The translations under genes were made by a program, and so were the position numbers. The notes under the pieces were generated by a model. The model saw nothing but the letters and a program-made list of their open reading frames with translations. It was not told where the DNA came from and made no database searches. DNA of 34,175 nt from assembly GCA_017416735.1 (NCBI GenBank), contig JAFQBF010000065.1:1-34175 (forward strand), written 5' to 3'. Each line of letters opens with the position of its first letter. Position 1 is the stretch's first letter. Source of the DNA: Bacteroidaceae bacterium (GTDB taxonomy: Bacteria > Bacteroidota > Bacteroidia > Bacteroidales > Bacteroidaceae). Positions 26,047-32,812 of this stretch are shown here, one piece after another.

Positions 26047-26865
26047 ATGATTCAAGAAGCATTCAAGTTTTATAAGCCATGTAAGTTGTTACAACCTTAT
26101 GTGAGGTATTATTGGGTATTCAGCAGTAATCAAATGATGAATACCTATACATTCCCTATTGGATGCCCTCAAATCATCTTTCATAAGCGCACACCGCTGT
26201 TTGTACCGGAATTAGGCACAATGCAGGACAAACTGACAATCAGCGGACAAGTCAATTTCTCTTCACATCTGCAGGCTGATAACGACATTGAAATGATTGT
26301 TGTCGTATTCTATCCTCATACGATAAATATGTTTCTGAATACTCCTGCTTCATCTTTTTACAACCAGGAGATTTCAGGCTATGACATGGAGGATAAATAT
26401 CTGAACGAATTGGCTATGCAAGTATTCGAATGTGAGGATAACGATATGGGTATTAATCTCATCGAAAAATGGTTGTTGTATCGATTATCAATGAGACCCT
26501 ACGACACAACATACCGAGTCAACCGGATGAATGCCGCAATAGAACAATTATGTGTAGAGCCTCAAACCTTGGTGACAGAATTATCTTCCACTTGTTGCCT
26601 TGGAAAAAAACAATTCGAACGAGAGTTCTATTTGCATGTAGGAATGAATCCCAAAGAATACTCCCGTATTGTCCGCTTTCAAAAGGCTTTGAAACAAATG
26701 CAGCATCAACAGGGCAGGATCAACCAAACCGATTTGGCATACACAAACGGTTATGCCGATCAGTCACACATGATTAGAGAGTTCAAGAAGTTGTGTGGAT
26801 ACACTCCTTTTTCATTGCTTGAAGTTGCAAATCCTTATTCCGATTTGTTTACTATTCCTGTATAG
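26047..26865 (+). CDS. AraC family transcriptional regulator (DUF6597-type N-terminus)
   Basis: 272 residues. The N-terminal half (~1-150) starts YKPCKLLQPYVRYYWVFSSN and has FPIGCPQIIFH, typical of the cupin-like DUF6597 sensor domain of Bacteroidota AraC proteins. The C-terminal HTH_18 domain (~165-262) contains two helix-turn-helix units: VTELSSTCCLGKKQFEREFYLHVGMNPKEYSRIVRFQKAL and QTDLAYTNGYADQSHMIREFKKLCGYTP. It is divergent in composition from flanking genes (AT-rich) and lies 79 bp before a CAT-like acetyltransferase gene on the same strand, which it probably regulates; the inducer is unknown. Confidence 0.9.
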   Translation: MIQEAFKFYKPCKLLQPYVRYYWVFSSNQMMNTYTFPIGCPQIIFHKRTPLFVPELGTMQDKLTISGQVNFSSHLQADNDIEMIVVVFYPHTINMFLNTPASSFYNQEISGYDMEDKYLNELAMQVFECEDNDMGINLIEKWLLYRLSMRPYDTTYRVNRMNAAIEQLCVEPQTLVTELSSTCCLGKKQFEREFYLHVGMNPKEYSRIVRFQKALKQMQHQQGRINQTDLAYTNGYADQSHMIREFKKLCGYTPFSLLEVANPYSDLFTIPV

Positions 26866-26903
26866 AAGTCTCATTTGTTCTATCCGTTGTAGGATACTTC
26901 ATC

Positions 26904-26911
26904 TACTTTTG
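26904..26911 (+). promoter_or_regulatory. -7 box upstream of the CAT-like gene
   Basis: TACTTTTG, full match to TAnnTTTG, 33 bp before the ATG at 26945. The 79-bp gap after the AraC gene therefore holds its own promoter, a plausible AraC target. No clear direct-repeat operator is seen. Confidence 0.6.
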
Positions 26912-26944
26912 CAACTTCATTTACGAACTTAAAAACAGAAAAGT

Positions 26945-27565
26945 ATGAAAGAAGTCAATCCTCAAACCACCACTCGTGCATACGCCTTTGAAATGTGGAT
27001 GAATGCCCCAATGCCGATGGTAACATTCTTCAAGACGCTTGATGTGTCAAACCTTGTAAAAATCAGCAAAAAGAAAAGACTGAAATTCAATATGCTGATG
27101 TGTTATTGCATTGGAATGGCTGCAAGTAAAGTCAAGGAATTTTACATGCTTCCTATTGGAAACAAACTGATGGGATATGATAGCATTGCGGTAAATACCA
27201 TTGTAGCCAACAGCGTAGGTGAAGTGAGTTCGTGCGACCTTCCATTCAGCGATGATTTACAGCAATTCAACAATGCTTACTTGCGTCTGACCCAACAAGT
27301 CGCACAGAGTTGTACCGACCACGACCTTTCGCATCAGAGTATGGTGATTGGGACTTCTGCATTGGCGCAATATGAAATTGACGGTGCGGTGGGTATGTAT
27401 AGTGGCATATTCAATAATCCGTTTATGATTTGGGGTAAGTACAAGCGTGCATGGTTCAAGACGACTCTAACCGTTTCTTTTCAGTTTCATCATACCCAGA
27501 TGGATGGAGCACATGCGTCACGATTCTTGGAGTATATTCAGAAAGAAATTGATAAGTTGGGATGA
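26945..27565 (+). CDS. CatA-like (chloramphenicol acetyltransferase family) O-acetyltransferase
   Basis: 206 residues, close to the ~215 of class A CATs. The C-terminal catalytic motif HHTQMDG (182-188) matches HHxxxDG, with His183 the expected general base and Asp187 the structural partner. Other CAT-like features: MVTFFKTLDVSNLVK at the N-terminus and FNMLMCYCIGMAASK. The family includes drug-inactivating enzymes and uncharacterised acetyltransferases with other acceptors, and overall similarity to classical CATs looks modest, so chloramphenicol should not be assumed as substrate. Downstream of an AraC-type regulator; a family-B repeat begins 7 bp after the stop codon. Confidence 0.82.
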   Translation: MKEVNPQTTTRAYAFEMWMNAPMPMVTFFKTLDVSNLVKISKKKRLKFNMLMCYCIGMAASKVKEFYMLPIGNKLMGYDSIAVNTIVANSVGEVSSCDLPFSDDLQQFNNAYLRLTQQVAQSCTDHDLSHQSMVIGTSALAQYEIDGAVGMYSGIFNNPFMIWGKYKRAWFKTTLTVSFQFHHTQMDGAHASRFLEYIQKEIDKLG

Positions 27566-27572
27566 AAATTTT

Positions 27573-27647
27573 CAAATAGTTTCTTCGACCAAAAGTTGTA
27601 CAACTTTTCAAAAAAGTTGAAGAAGCGTTGGACGAATAAACTATTTG
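27573..27647 (-). repeat. Family-B inverted-repeat element, copy 2
   Basis: The ends CAAATAGTTTCTTC (plus) and GAATAAACTATTTG are inverted repeats, 13 of 14 matching. A central palindrome AAAAGTTGTACAACTTTT lies at 27591-27608. The neighbouring arm AAAAAAGTTGAAG can also pair with it, giving two mutually exclusive hairpins. Inverse orientation to copy 1 at 1764. Confidence 0.88.
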
Positions 27648-27659
27648 TTTCAAGGATTC

Positions 27660-27694
27660 GCGAAGGCGAATTTTATTTTTGCGAAGGCGAATTT
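27660..27694. repeat. Two direct copies of GCGAAGGCGAATTT
   Basis: The 14-mer occurs at 27660-27673 and 27681-27694, a 21-bp period. The first is preceded by ATTC, so ATTCGC/GCGAAT can form a small stem. They follow the family-B element directly. No function evident. Confidence 0.8.
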
Positions 27695-27775
27695 GAAAAA
27701 CGTGCTGACGTTTTGGGGATATGTTGCGGAGGATGCTTGTTCAATGGTAGAATTGCTGATTTTTAATAAAGTTGC

Positions 27776-27985
27776 AAAAACATCCTTCAAAAAAATCAGT
27801 GGATGCTAACTTGTTGATTCACAATGTCGATTTCTGACTTTTTACCCTGAATAATATAAATCAAAAAAGTCAGCATCCAGAGGGAGGCTGACTTTTTGAA
27901 ATCGTATAAATCAGACGAAAAAATCAGGAATTGACATTAATAATCAATGCGTTAAGTGCGTCTGATTTTTTGAAGGATGTTTTTT
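27776..27985. repeat. 210-bp spacer element with terminal inverted repeats and CTGAYTTTTT arms
   Basis: The 418-bp gap 27566-27983 has no convincing gene. Its distal half is bounded by near-perfect ~24-bp inverted repeats (27776-27799 and 27962-27985, one T/A indel) with core CATCCTTC...TCAG. Inside are CTGAYTTTTT arms in alternating orientation at 27834, 27864, 27888 and 27919, and AAATCAGACG / CGTCTGATTT (27908 with 27957). The right end overlaps the ychF stop codon. Between 27695 and 27775 I see nothing else, apart from another CTGATTTTT at 27756. Confidence 0.75.
27864..27897 (-). terminator. ychF terminator (bidirectional hairpin)
   Basis: Perfect 11-bp stem AAAAAGTCAGC / GCTGACTTTTT with a 12-nt loop in which TCC and GGA can also pair. 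T-runs on both strands. It is 87 bp past the ychF stop in the minus direction and may also stop read-through from the CAT-like gene. Confidence 0.75.
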
Positions 27986-29087
27986 ATACATTGAAGCGGA
28001 AGTGCATGATGTCGCCGTCCTGAACGACATATTCCTTGCCTTCCACACCCATCTTTCCGGCTTCCTTCACGGCTGCTTCCGAGCCATACTTGATGTAATC
28101 GTCGTACTTGATGACTTCGGCACGGATAAAGCCCTTTTCGAAGTCTGTGTGGATGACACCGGCACATTGCGGAGCCTTCCAACCCTTGCGGTATGTCCAC
28201 GCCTTGACTTCCATTTCGCCGGCGGTGATGAAGGTTTCGAGGTTCAAAAGCTTGTAAATAGCCTTGATGAGGCGGTCGCAGCCCGATTCCTTCAAGCCCA
28301 TGTCTTCCAGGAACATCTGCTTCTCTTCGTAGCTTTCCAGTTCGGCGATGTCGGCTTCTGTCTGCGCACTGATGATGAGGAGTTCGGCTTCTTCGTCCTT
28401 GATGGCTTCGCGAACGGCCTCCACGTAAGGATTTCCGTTGGCAGCCGAGGTGTCATCTACATTACATACGTAGAGTACCGGCTTGGTGGTCAAGAGGAAA
28501 AGTCCCTTGGCGGCAGCCTGTTCGTCTTCGGTTTCGAAGGTCACGGTACGTGCCGACTTGCCTTGCAGGAGGGCATCGCGATAAGCCACCAGTACATCGT
28601 ATTCGATTTTAGCCTGCTTGTCGCCACCCACACGGGCTTGCTTTTCCACACGCTTGATGCGGTTTTCCACCGTTTCGAGGTCCTTCAACTGAAGCTCTGC
28701 GTCGATGATTTCCTTGTCGCGCACGGGGTTTACCGAGCCGTCCACGTGTACGATGTTGTCATTGTCGAAGCAACGGAGTACGTGGATGATGGCGTCCGTT
28801 TCGCGGATGTTGCCGAGGAACTGGTTGCCCAGGCCTTCGCCTTGGCTGGCACCCTTCACGAGGCCGGCAATGTCCACAATGTCGCAAGTGGCGGGCACGA
28901 TGCGTCCCGGCTTCACCAGCTCGGCCAGCTTGTTCAGACGTTCGTCGGGTACGGAGATTTGTCCTTGTTGGGCGTCGATGGTGCAGAAAGGATAGTTCGC
29001 ACTCTGCGCCTTGGCGCTCGACAGACAATTAAATAAGGTAGATTTTCCCACGTTGGGAAGGCCTACGATACCTGCTTTTAATGCCAT
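27984..29087 (-). CDS. ychF: Redox-regulated ATPase YchF (Obg-like)
   Basis: 367 residues from ATG at 29085-29087 (MALKAGIVGLPNVGKST); a longer in-frame start would read through the promoter. TRAFAC P-loop NTPase of the OLA1/YchF group, which binds ATP and associates with ribosomes. G1 loop GLPNVGKST at 9-17, switch region FCTIDAQQGQISVPDERL, G3 CDIVDIAGLVKGASQGEGLGNQFL, a coiled-coil middle domain (~130-200), YVCNVDD in the G4 position, and a C-terminal TGS domain (~280-365) with TAGEMEVKAWTYRKGWKAPQCAGVIHTDFEKGFIRAEVI. Single-gene unit with its own promoter. Confidence 0.97.
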   Translation of the reverse strand: MALKAGIVGLPNVGKSTLFNCLSSAKAQSANYPFCTIDAQQGQISVPDERLNKLAELVKPGRIVPATCDIVDIAGLVKGASQGEGLGNQFLGNIRETDAIIHVLRCFDNDNIVHVDGSVNPVRDKEIIDAELQLKDLETVENRIKRVEKQARVGGDKQAKIEYDVLVAYRDALLQGKSARTVTFETEDEQAAAKGLFLLTTKPVLYVCNVDDTSAANGNPYVEAVREAIKDEEAELLIISAQTEADIAELESYEEKQMFLEDMGLKESGCDRLIKAIYKLLNLETFITAGEMEVKAWTYRKGWKAPQCAGVIHTDFEKGFIRAEVIKYDDYIKYGSEAAVKEAGKMGVEGKEYVVQDGDIMHFRFNV

Positions 29088-29126
29088 ATTTGTTTGTTTT
29101 TTATGATTATCGGATGATTCAGGGTG

Positions 29127-29134
29127 CAAAGATA
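29127..29134 (-). promoter_or_regulatory. -7 box of the ychF promoter
   Basis: Minus strand TATCTTTG, full match, followed by CACCC; 39 bp before the ychF ATG. Confidence 0.7.
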
Positions 29135-29168
29135 CTCAATCTTTTTCATTCTTGGGGTATAAGCGAAT

Positions 29169-29200
29169 AAAAAAGGGCAACCTCACGGTTACCCTTTTTT
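29169..29200 (-). terminator. Terminator after the DUF3836 gene
   Basis: 14-bp stem A6-GGGCAACC / GGTTACCC-T6 with one C-A mismatch and loop TCAC; symmetric A/T runs. It is 61 bp past the DUF3836 stop on the minus strand, and just upstream of the ychF promoter. Confidence 0.8.
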
Positions 29201-29261
29201 CCAATATTTTTAAAAAGAGAGAATATGAAAAGTGTTTCTGTATGAAGAGAAACTGTTAGTG

Positions 29262-29645
29262 TTATTTTGCCATTGTTACGGTCATTTCCGGTACAAGAAT
29301 GTATTCTTTTTTCTTCTTGTTCCATTTGTAGTATTCAGTGGTTACGCTATTGTCATTGTAAATATAGCGGATGCAGAGGTCGTTTTCCCAGCGGTTTTTG
29401 GAGCTGTTCCACTTTTGGGTTTCGTCCTCGGTGCGTTGATTGTTGGCATCGTACTTATAGTTATGTTTCATGAAGTTGCTCAACAAGCCGTCTTCCAATT
29501 TCAGGATAGTTTCTGAAACGACTAAGTCACCTACTTTTTCGGTATTGTAAACCAAATTGTTCTGGGGATTGCTTATTGCATGGAGTGTCGCATTTGCGAT
29601 GAACAACATGACGAACAGAAGCATTGTTTTGAAAAGTGTTTTCAT
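29262..29645 (-). CDS. Exported DUF3836-family protein
   Basis: 127 residues. Signal peptide MKTLFKTMLLFVMLFIANATLHA, cleavage after residue ~23. The mature ~104 residues are rich in Lys, Asn and Tyr and carry alternating beta-strand patterns of the kind YKYDANNQRTEDETQKWNSSKNRWENDLCIRYIYND, a YD-like WN.....W repeat seen in Bacteroides DUF3836 proteins. One Cys in the mature part. Periplasmic or surface location is inferred; no function is known. Own -7 box upstream and terminator downstream. Confidence 0.8.
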   Translation of the reverse strand: MKTLFKTMLLFVMLFIANATLHAISNPQNNLVYNTEKVGDLVVSETILKLEDGLLSNFMKHNYKYDANNQRTEDETQKWNSSKNRWENDLCIRYIYNDNSVTTEYYKWNKKKKEYILVPEMTVTMAK

Positions 29646-29693
29646 TTCTTGGATGTTAAATTGTTACTTTCTTTTGTTTAAGGTTTTCCGATG

Positions 29694-29701
29694 CAAAGAT
29701 A
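29694..29701 (-). promoter_or_regulatory. -7 box of the DUF3836 gene
   Basis: Minus strand TATCTTTG, full match, 48 bp before the ATG. The rest of the gap 29702-29823 is AT-rich and holds nothing I recognise. Confidence 0.65.
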
Positions 29702-29823
29702 GGAATAATTCGTCAATTATCTAACTATTTGCTGAAAAAATGCGTTAAAAAAGTAAAAATGTCATAGAGGTAATTTGTTTGTCTTGCCTTGAATGTGCAA
29801 AAAGTGTCAATTTGTTCAAGTAT

Positions 29824-29872
29824 ATAGCAGCCCGAATCAGTTGTAGCGCAACCGGTTCGGGCTTGAATGCTA
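29824..29872 (-). terminator. Probable polA terminator hairpin
   Basis: Stem AGCCCGAA (29829-29836) / TTCGGGCT (29856-29863), with inner GTTG/CAAC and outer ATAGC/GCTAT pairs. Directly after the polA stop on the minus strand. The T-tail is weak, so termination is inferred from position and stem strength. Confidence 0.6.
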
Positions 29873-32719
29873 TTAGTGTGCTTCCAGCCAATTCTTGCCC
29901 CAACCGCAATCGGCACGTAGGGGTACTTGCATGGCGTAGGCCTTTTCCATTTCCTCGATGACGATTTGTTGCACCTTCACTTTCTCGTCGGGATAGACAC
30001 TGAAGTTCAGTTCGTCGTGTACTTGCAGCATCATCTTCGAGCGGATGTTTTCCTTCAGGAAGCGTTGGTAGATGTTCACCATCGCCACCTTTATGATATC
30101 AGCGGCGCTTCCCTGGATGGGGGCATTGATGGCATTGCGTTCGGCATAGCCACGCACCACGGCGTTGTGCGAGTTGATGTCGGGCAGGTATCGCTTGCGT
30201 CCGAAGACGGTTTCGATGTAGCCGTTTTCGCGGGCAAGGGCGATGCTCTTGTCCATATATTCCTTCACCTGCGGATAGGTCTCGAAGTATCCGTCGATAA
30301 GTTCCTTGGCTTCTGCGCGGGGCACGTTCATCCGTTCGGCCAGGCCGAAGACGCTGATGCCGTAGATGATGCCGAAGTTGGCCGTCTTGGCCTTGCTACG
30401 TTGTTCGCGGGTCACTTCGCCGATACCTATTTTATAGACCTTGGCGGCGGTGGAGGCATGGATGTCGTCGCCCTCGCGGAAGGCTTCTATCATATTGGCA
30501 TCGCCGCTGAGGTGGGCCATAATGCGAAGCTCGATTTGCGAATAGTCGGCCGAGAAGAACTCGCATCCTTCTTCGGGGATGAATGCCTTGCGGATTTCCT
30601 TGCCGTCCTCGTTGCGGATGGGGATGTTCTGTAAGTTTGGATTACTGGAACTCAGTCGTCCCGTAGCCGTTACGGTTTGGTTGAACGAGGTGTGTATCTT
30701 GCCCGTTTGGGGGTTGATGAGCAAGGGGAGGGCATCGATGTAGGTGCTCAGCAATTTCTTCAAGCCACGGTAGTCGAGTATCTTGCCCACGATTTCGTGC
30801 TTTCCGCGGAGTCCTTCGAGCACTTCCTCGCTGGTGACGTATTGGCCGGTCTTGGTCTTCTTGGCTTTGCTGACGATTTTCAGTTTGTCGAACAGCACTT
30901 CGCCCACTTGCTTGGGAGAGGAGACGTTGAAGTCCGTTTCGGCCAACAGGTGGATTTCCTTCTCTATCTGATTCATCCGTTCGGTGAAGTGTCGCGAAGT
31001 TTCGCGCAGGGCCTCGGTGTCGATGCGCACTCCGTTCCTTTCCATATAGGCAAGGACAGGCACGAGCGGCATCTCGATGTCGAAGAATAAGGACGATGCG
31101 CCCGAATCGTGAAGTTCTTTTTTCAAAACGTGATGAAGTTTCAGCGTAACGTCAGCATCTTCGCAAGCATACTTATAGACGGCTTCAGGCGGCAGGTCGC
31201 GCATATTCTTCTGGTTCTTTCCTTTCGATCCGATCAGGTCGTCGATGGGGATGGTGCGATAGTGCAGATAGATTTCCGCCAAGTAGTCCATATTGTGGCG
31301 AAGTTCGGGTTGGAGGACATAGTGTGCCACCATCGTGTCGAACATCGGCCCTTTCACGGTGATGCCGTAGCGGGAGAGGACGAGGATGTCGTACTTGATG
31401 TTTTGTCCCACCTTCAAGGTTTGTTCGTTTTCGAGGACTTCCTTGAATTCGTTCACGATTTTCGTCGCTTCCTCTTGGTCGGCGGGGATGGGGACATAAA
31501 ATGCCTGGTTTTCGGCGAAGCTGAAGCTCATTCCCACCAGTTCGGCACGGATAGGGTCGACGTCCGTGGTCTCCGTGTCTAAACTGAAAATTTCCTTTGT
31601 CTTGATAAATTGAAGAAATTCTTGTCTTTTCTTTTCTGTATCAATCAGTTGGTAGTCGTAATCGAGGCTTTCCAAGCTCACGAGATTTGAAAATTCGGAA
31701 ACGCTCGTCCCCTCGTCCGTAAATTCGGCAAAGAGATTGCCTTGAGAAACAGCCTTTTGAGTGGCTTGGGTTGCAACAGGCTCGCCGAAGAGCGAAAGTT
31801 GTCCGTCACCCCTTGTCGGTGCAGGAGTTTCGGGTGCGACCGTTTTCTTGTCCTTTCCCAACACTCGTTCGATGAGGGTGCGGAATTCCATCTCCTCGAA
31901 AATTTTCCGAAGCGCTTCTTCGTCGGGAGTTTCGCGTTTCAGCTCATCCAGATTCAGCTTGATGGGCACATCGGTCTTGATGGTGGCGAGGAACTTGGAG
32001 AAGGTTATCATTTCCTGGTTGGTTTCTACCTTTGTCTTCAAGGCGCCTTTCAGTTCATCGGAGTGGGCGAGGAGATTCTCGATGCTTCCGAATTGGGCAA
32101 TCAGCTTTTGTGCCGTTTTCTCGCCCACACCGGGACATCCCGGGATGTTGTCCGACGAGTCGCCCATCAATCCGAGCATATCGATGACCTGCAAGGGCGA
32201 TTCGATGTTGAACTTGGCCTTTACTTCCTCTACGCCCATCACTTCGAATTCCTTGTCGCCATACTTGGGCCGATACATAAACACGTTTTCGCCCACTAAT
32301 TGTCCATAGTCCTTGTCGGGGGTCATCATATAGGTTTGGATGCCCTGTTTTCCGGCTTCGGTAGCAAGCGTGCCGATGACATCGTCCGCTTCATAGCCCG
32401 GCACTTCGAGGATGGGGATGCGATAGGCGCGGATGACCTCTTTTATAATAGGTACGGACAAACGGATGACTTCGGGTGTCTCTTCGCGTTGGGCTTTATA
32501 TTGTTCGTAGGCTTCGTGGCGGAAGGTAGGACCCGACGGGTCGAATGCCACACCGATGTGTGTGGGTGCTTCTTTTTTGAGTACATCTTCCAGCGTGTTG
32601 ACGAATCCCAACACGGCGGAAGTATTGAATCCCTTCGAGTTGATTCGGGGATTTTTGATGAGTGCATAGTAGGCACGATAAATCAATGCATAGGCATCGA
32701 GGAGGAAAAGTTTGTCCAT
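29873..32719 (-). CDS. polA: DNA polymerase I
   Basis: 948 residues with all three domains. 5' nuclease at 1-~290 (FLLDAYALIYRAYYA, YEADDVIGTLA, DKDYGQLV, LMGDSSDNIPGCPGVGEKTA). 3'-5' exonuclease at ~365-560 with intact metal ligands Asp381/Glu383 (DTETTD), NIKYD (Asp444) and Asp521 (EDADVT), so proofreading should be active. Polymerase: motif A DYSQIELR (Asp725), motif B RSKAKTANFGIIYG (Arg774, Lys778, Phe782, Tyr786), motif C HDE (901-903). Phe782 equals E. coli Phe762. The linker between nuclease and exonuclease carries QLSLF (307-311), an exact beta-clamp-binding consensus. Divergent from the polyprenyl synthase gene. Confidence 0.98.
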   Translation of the reverse strand: MDKLFLLDAYALIYRAYYALIKNPRINSKGFNTSAVLGFVNTLEDVLKKEAPTHIGVAFDPSGPTFRHEAYEQYKAQREETPEVIRLSVPIIKEVIRAYRIPILEVPGYEADDVIGTLATEAGKQGIQTYMMTPDKDYGQLVGENVFMYRPKYGDKEFEVMGVEEVKAKFNIESPLQVIDMLGLMGDSSDNIPGCPGVGEKTAQKLIAQFGSIENLLAHSDELKGALKTKVETNQEMITFSKFLATIKTDVPIKLNLDELKRETPDEEALRKIFEEMEFRTLIERVLGKDKKTVAPETPAPTRGDGQLSLFGEPVATQATQKAVSQGNLFAEFTDEGTSVSEFSNLVSLESLDYDYQLIDTEKKRQEFLQFIKTKEIFSLDTETTDVDPIRAELVGMSFSFAENQAFYVPIPADQEEATKIVNEFKEVLENEQTLKVGQNIKYDILVLSRYGITVKGPMFDTMVAHYVLQPELRHNMDYLAEIYLHYRTIPIDDLIGSKGKNQKNMRDLPPEAVYKYACEDADVTLKLHHVLKKELHDSGASSLFFDIEMPLVPVLAYMERNGVRIDTEALRETSRHFTERMNQIEKEIHLLAETDFNVSSPKQVGEVLFDKLKIVSKAKKTKTGQYVTSEEVLEGLRGKHEIVGKILDYRGLKKLLSTYIDALPLLINPQTGKIHTSFNQTVTATGRLSSSNPNLQNIPIRNEDGKEIRKAFIPEEGCEFFSADYSQIELRIMAHLSGDANMIEAFREGDDIHASTAAKVYKIGIGEVTREQRSKAKTANFGIIYGISVFGLAERMNVPRAEAKELIDGYFETYPQVKEYMDKSIALARENGYIETVFGRKRYLPDINSHNAVVRGYAERNAINAPIQGSAADIIKVAMVNIYQRFLKENIRSKMMLQVHDELNFSVYPDEKVKVQQIVIEEMEKAYAMQVPLRADCGWGKNWLEAH

Positions 32720-32787
32720 TTACTTGAATTTCTTTGTTTTTTTCATCGTAAAAGTACAAAAAAATACCGTATTCCACGTTTTATTAT

Positions 32788-32795
32788 TACTTTTG
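32788..32795 (+). promoter_or_regulatory. -7 box of the polyprenyl synthase gene
   Basis: TACTTTTG, full match, 17 bp before the ATG at 32813. In the same 93-bp divergent gap the minus strand has TACTTTTA (7 of 8) as a candidate for polA. Confidence 0.65.
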
Positions 32796-32812
32796 TAGCG
32801 CAAAAATTGTAT

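Noticed and set aside
26945..27565. Direct call of chloramphenicol resistance
   Set aside because: Only the catalytic HHxxxDG motif and general fold pattern are visible; the family has other acceptors, so resistance is not supported.
28002..29036. 344-codon open frame on the plus strand opposite ychF
   Set aside because: It mirrors ychF codons, gives a composition typical of antisense frames, and shows no domain; ychF is fully motif-supported.
32300..32812. Long upstream in-frame extension of the prenyl synthase, antisense to polA
   Set aside because: The extension is the reverse strand of polA and has no family similarity; the synthase family N-terminus and a -7 box place the start at 32813.
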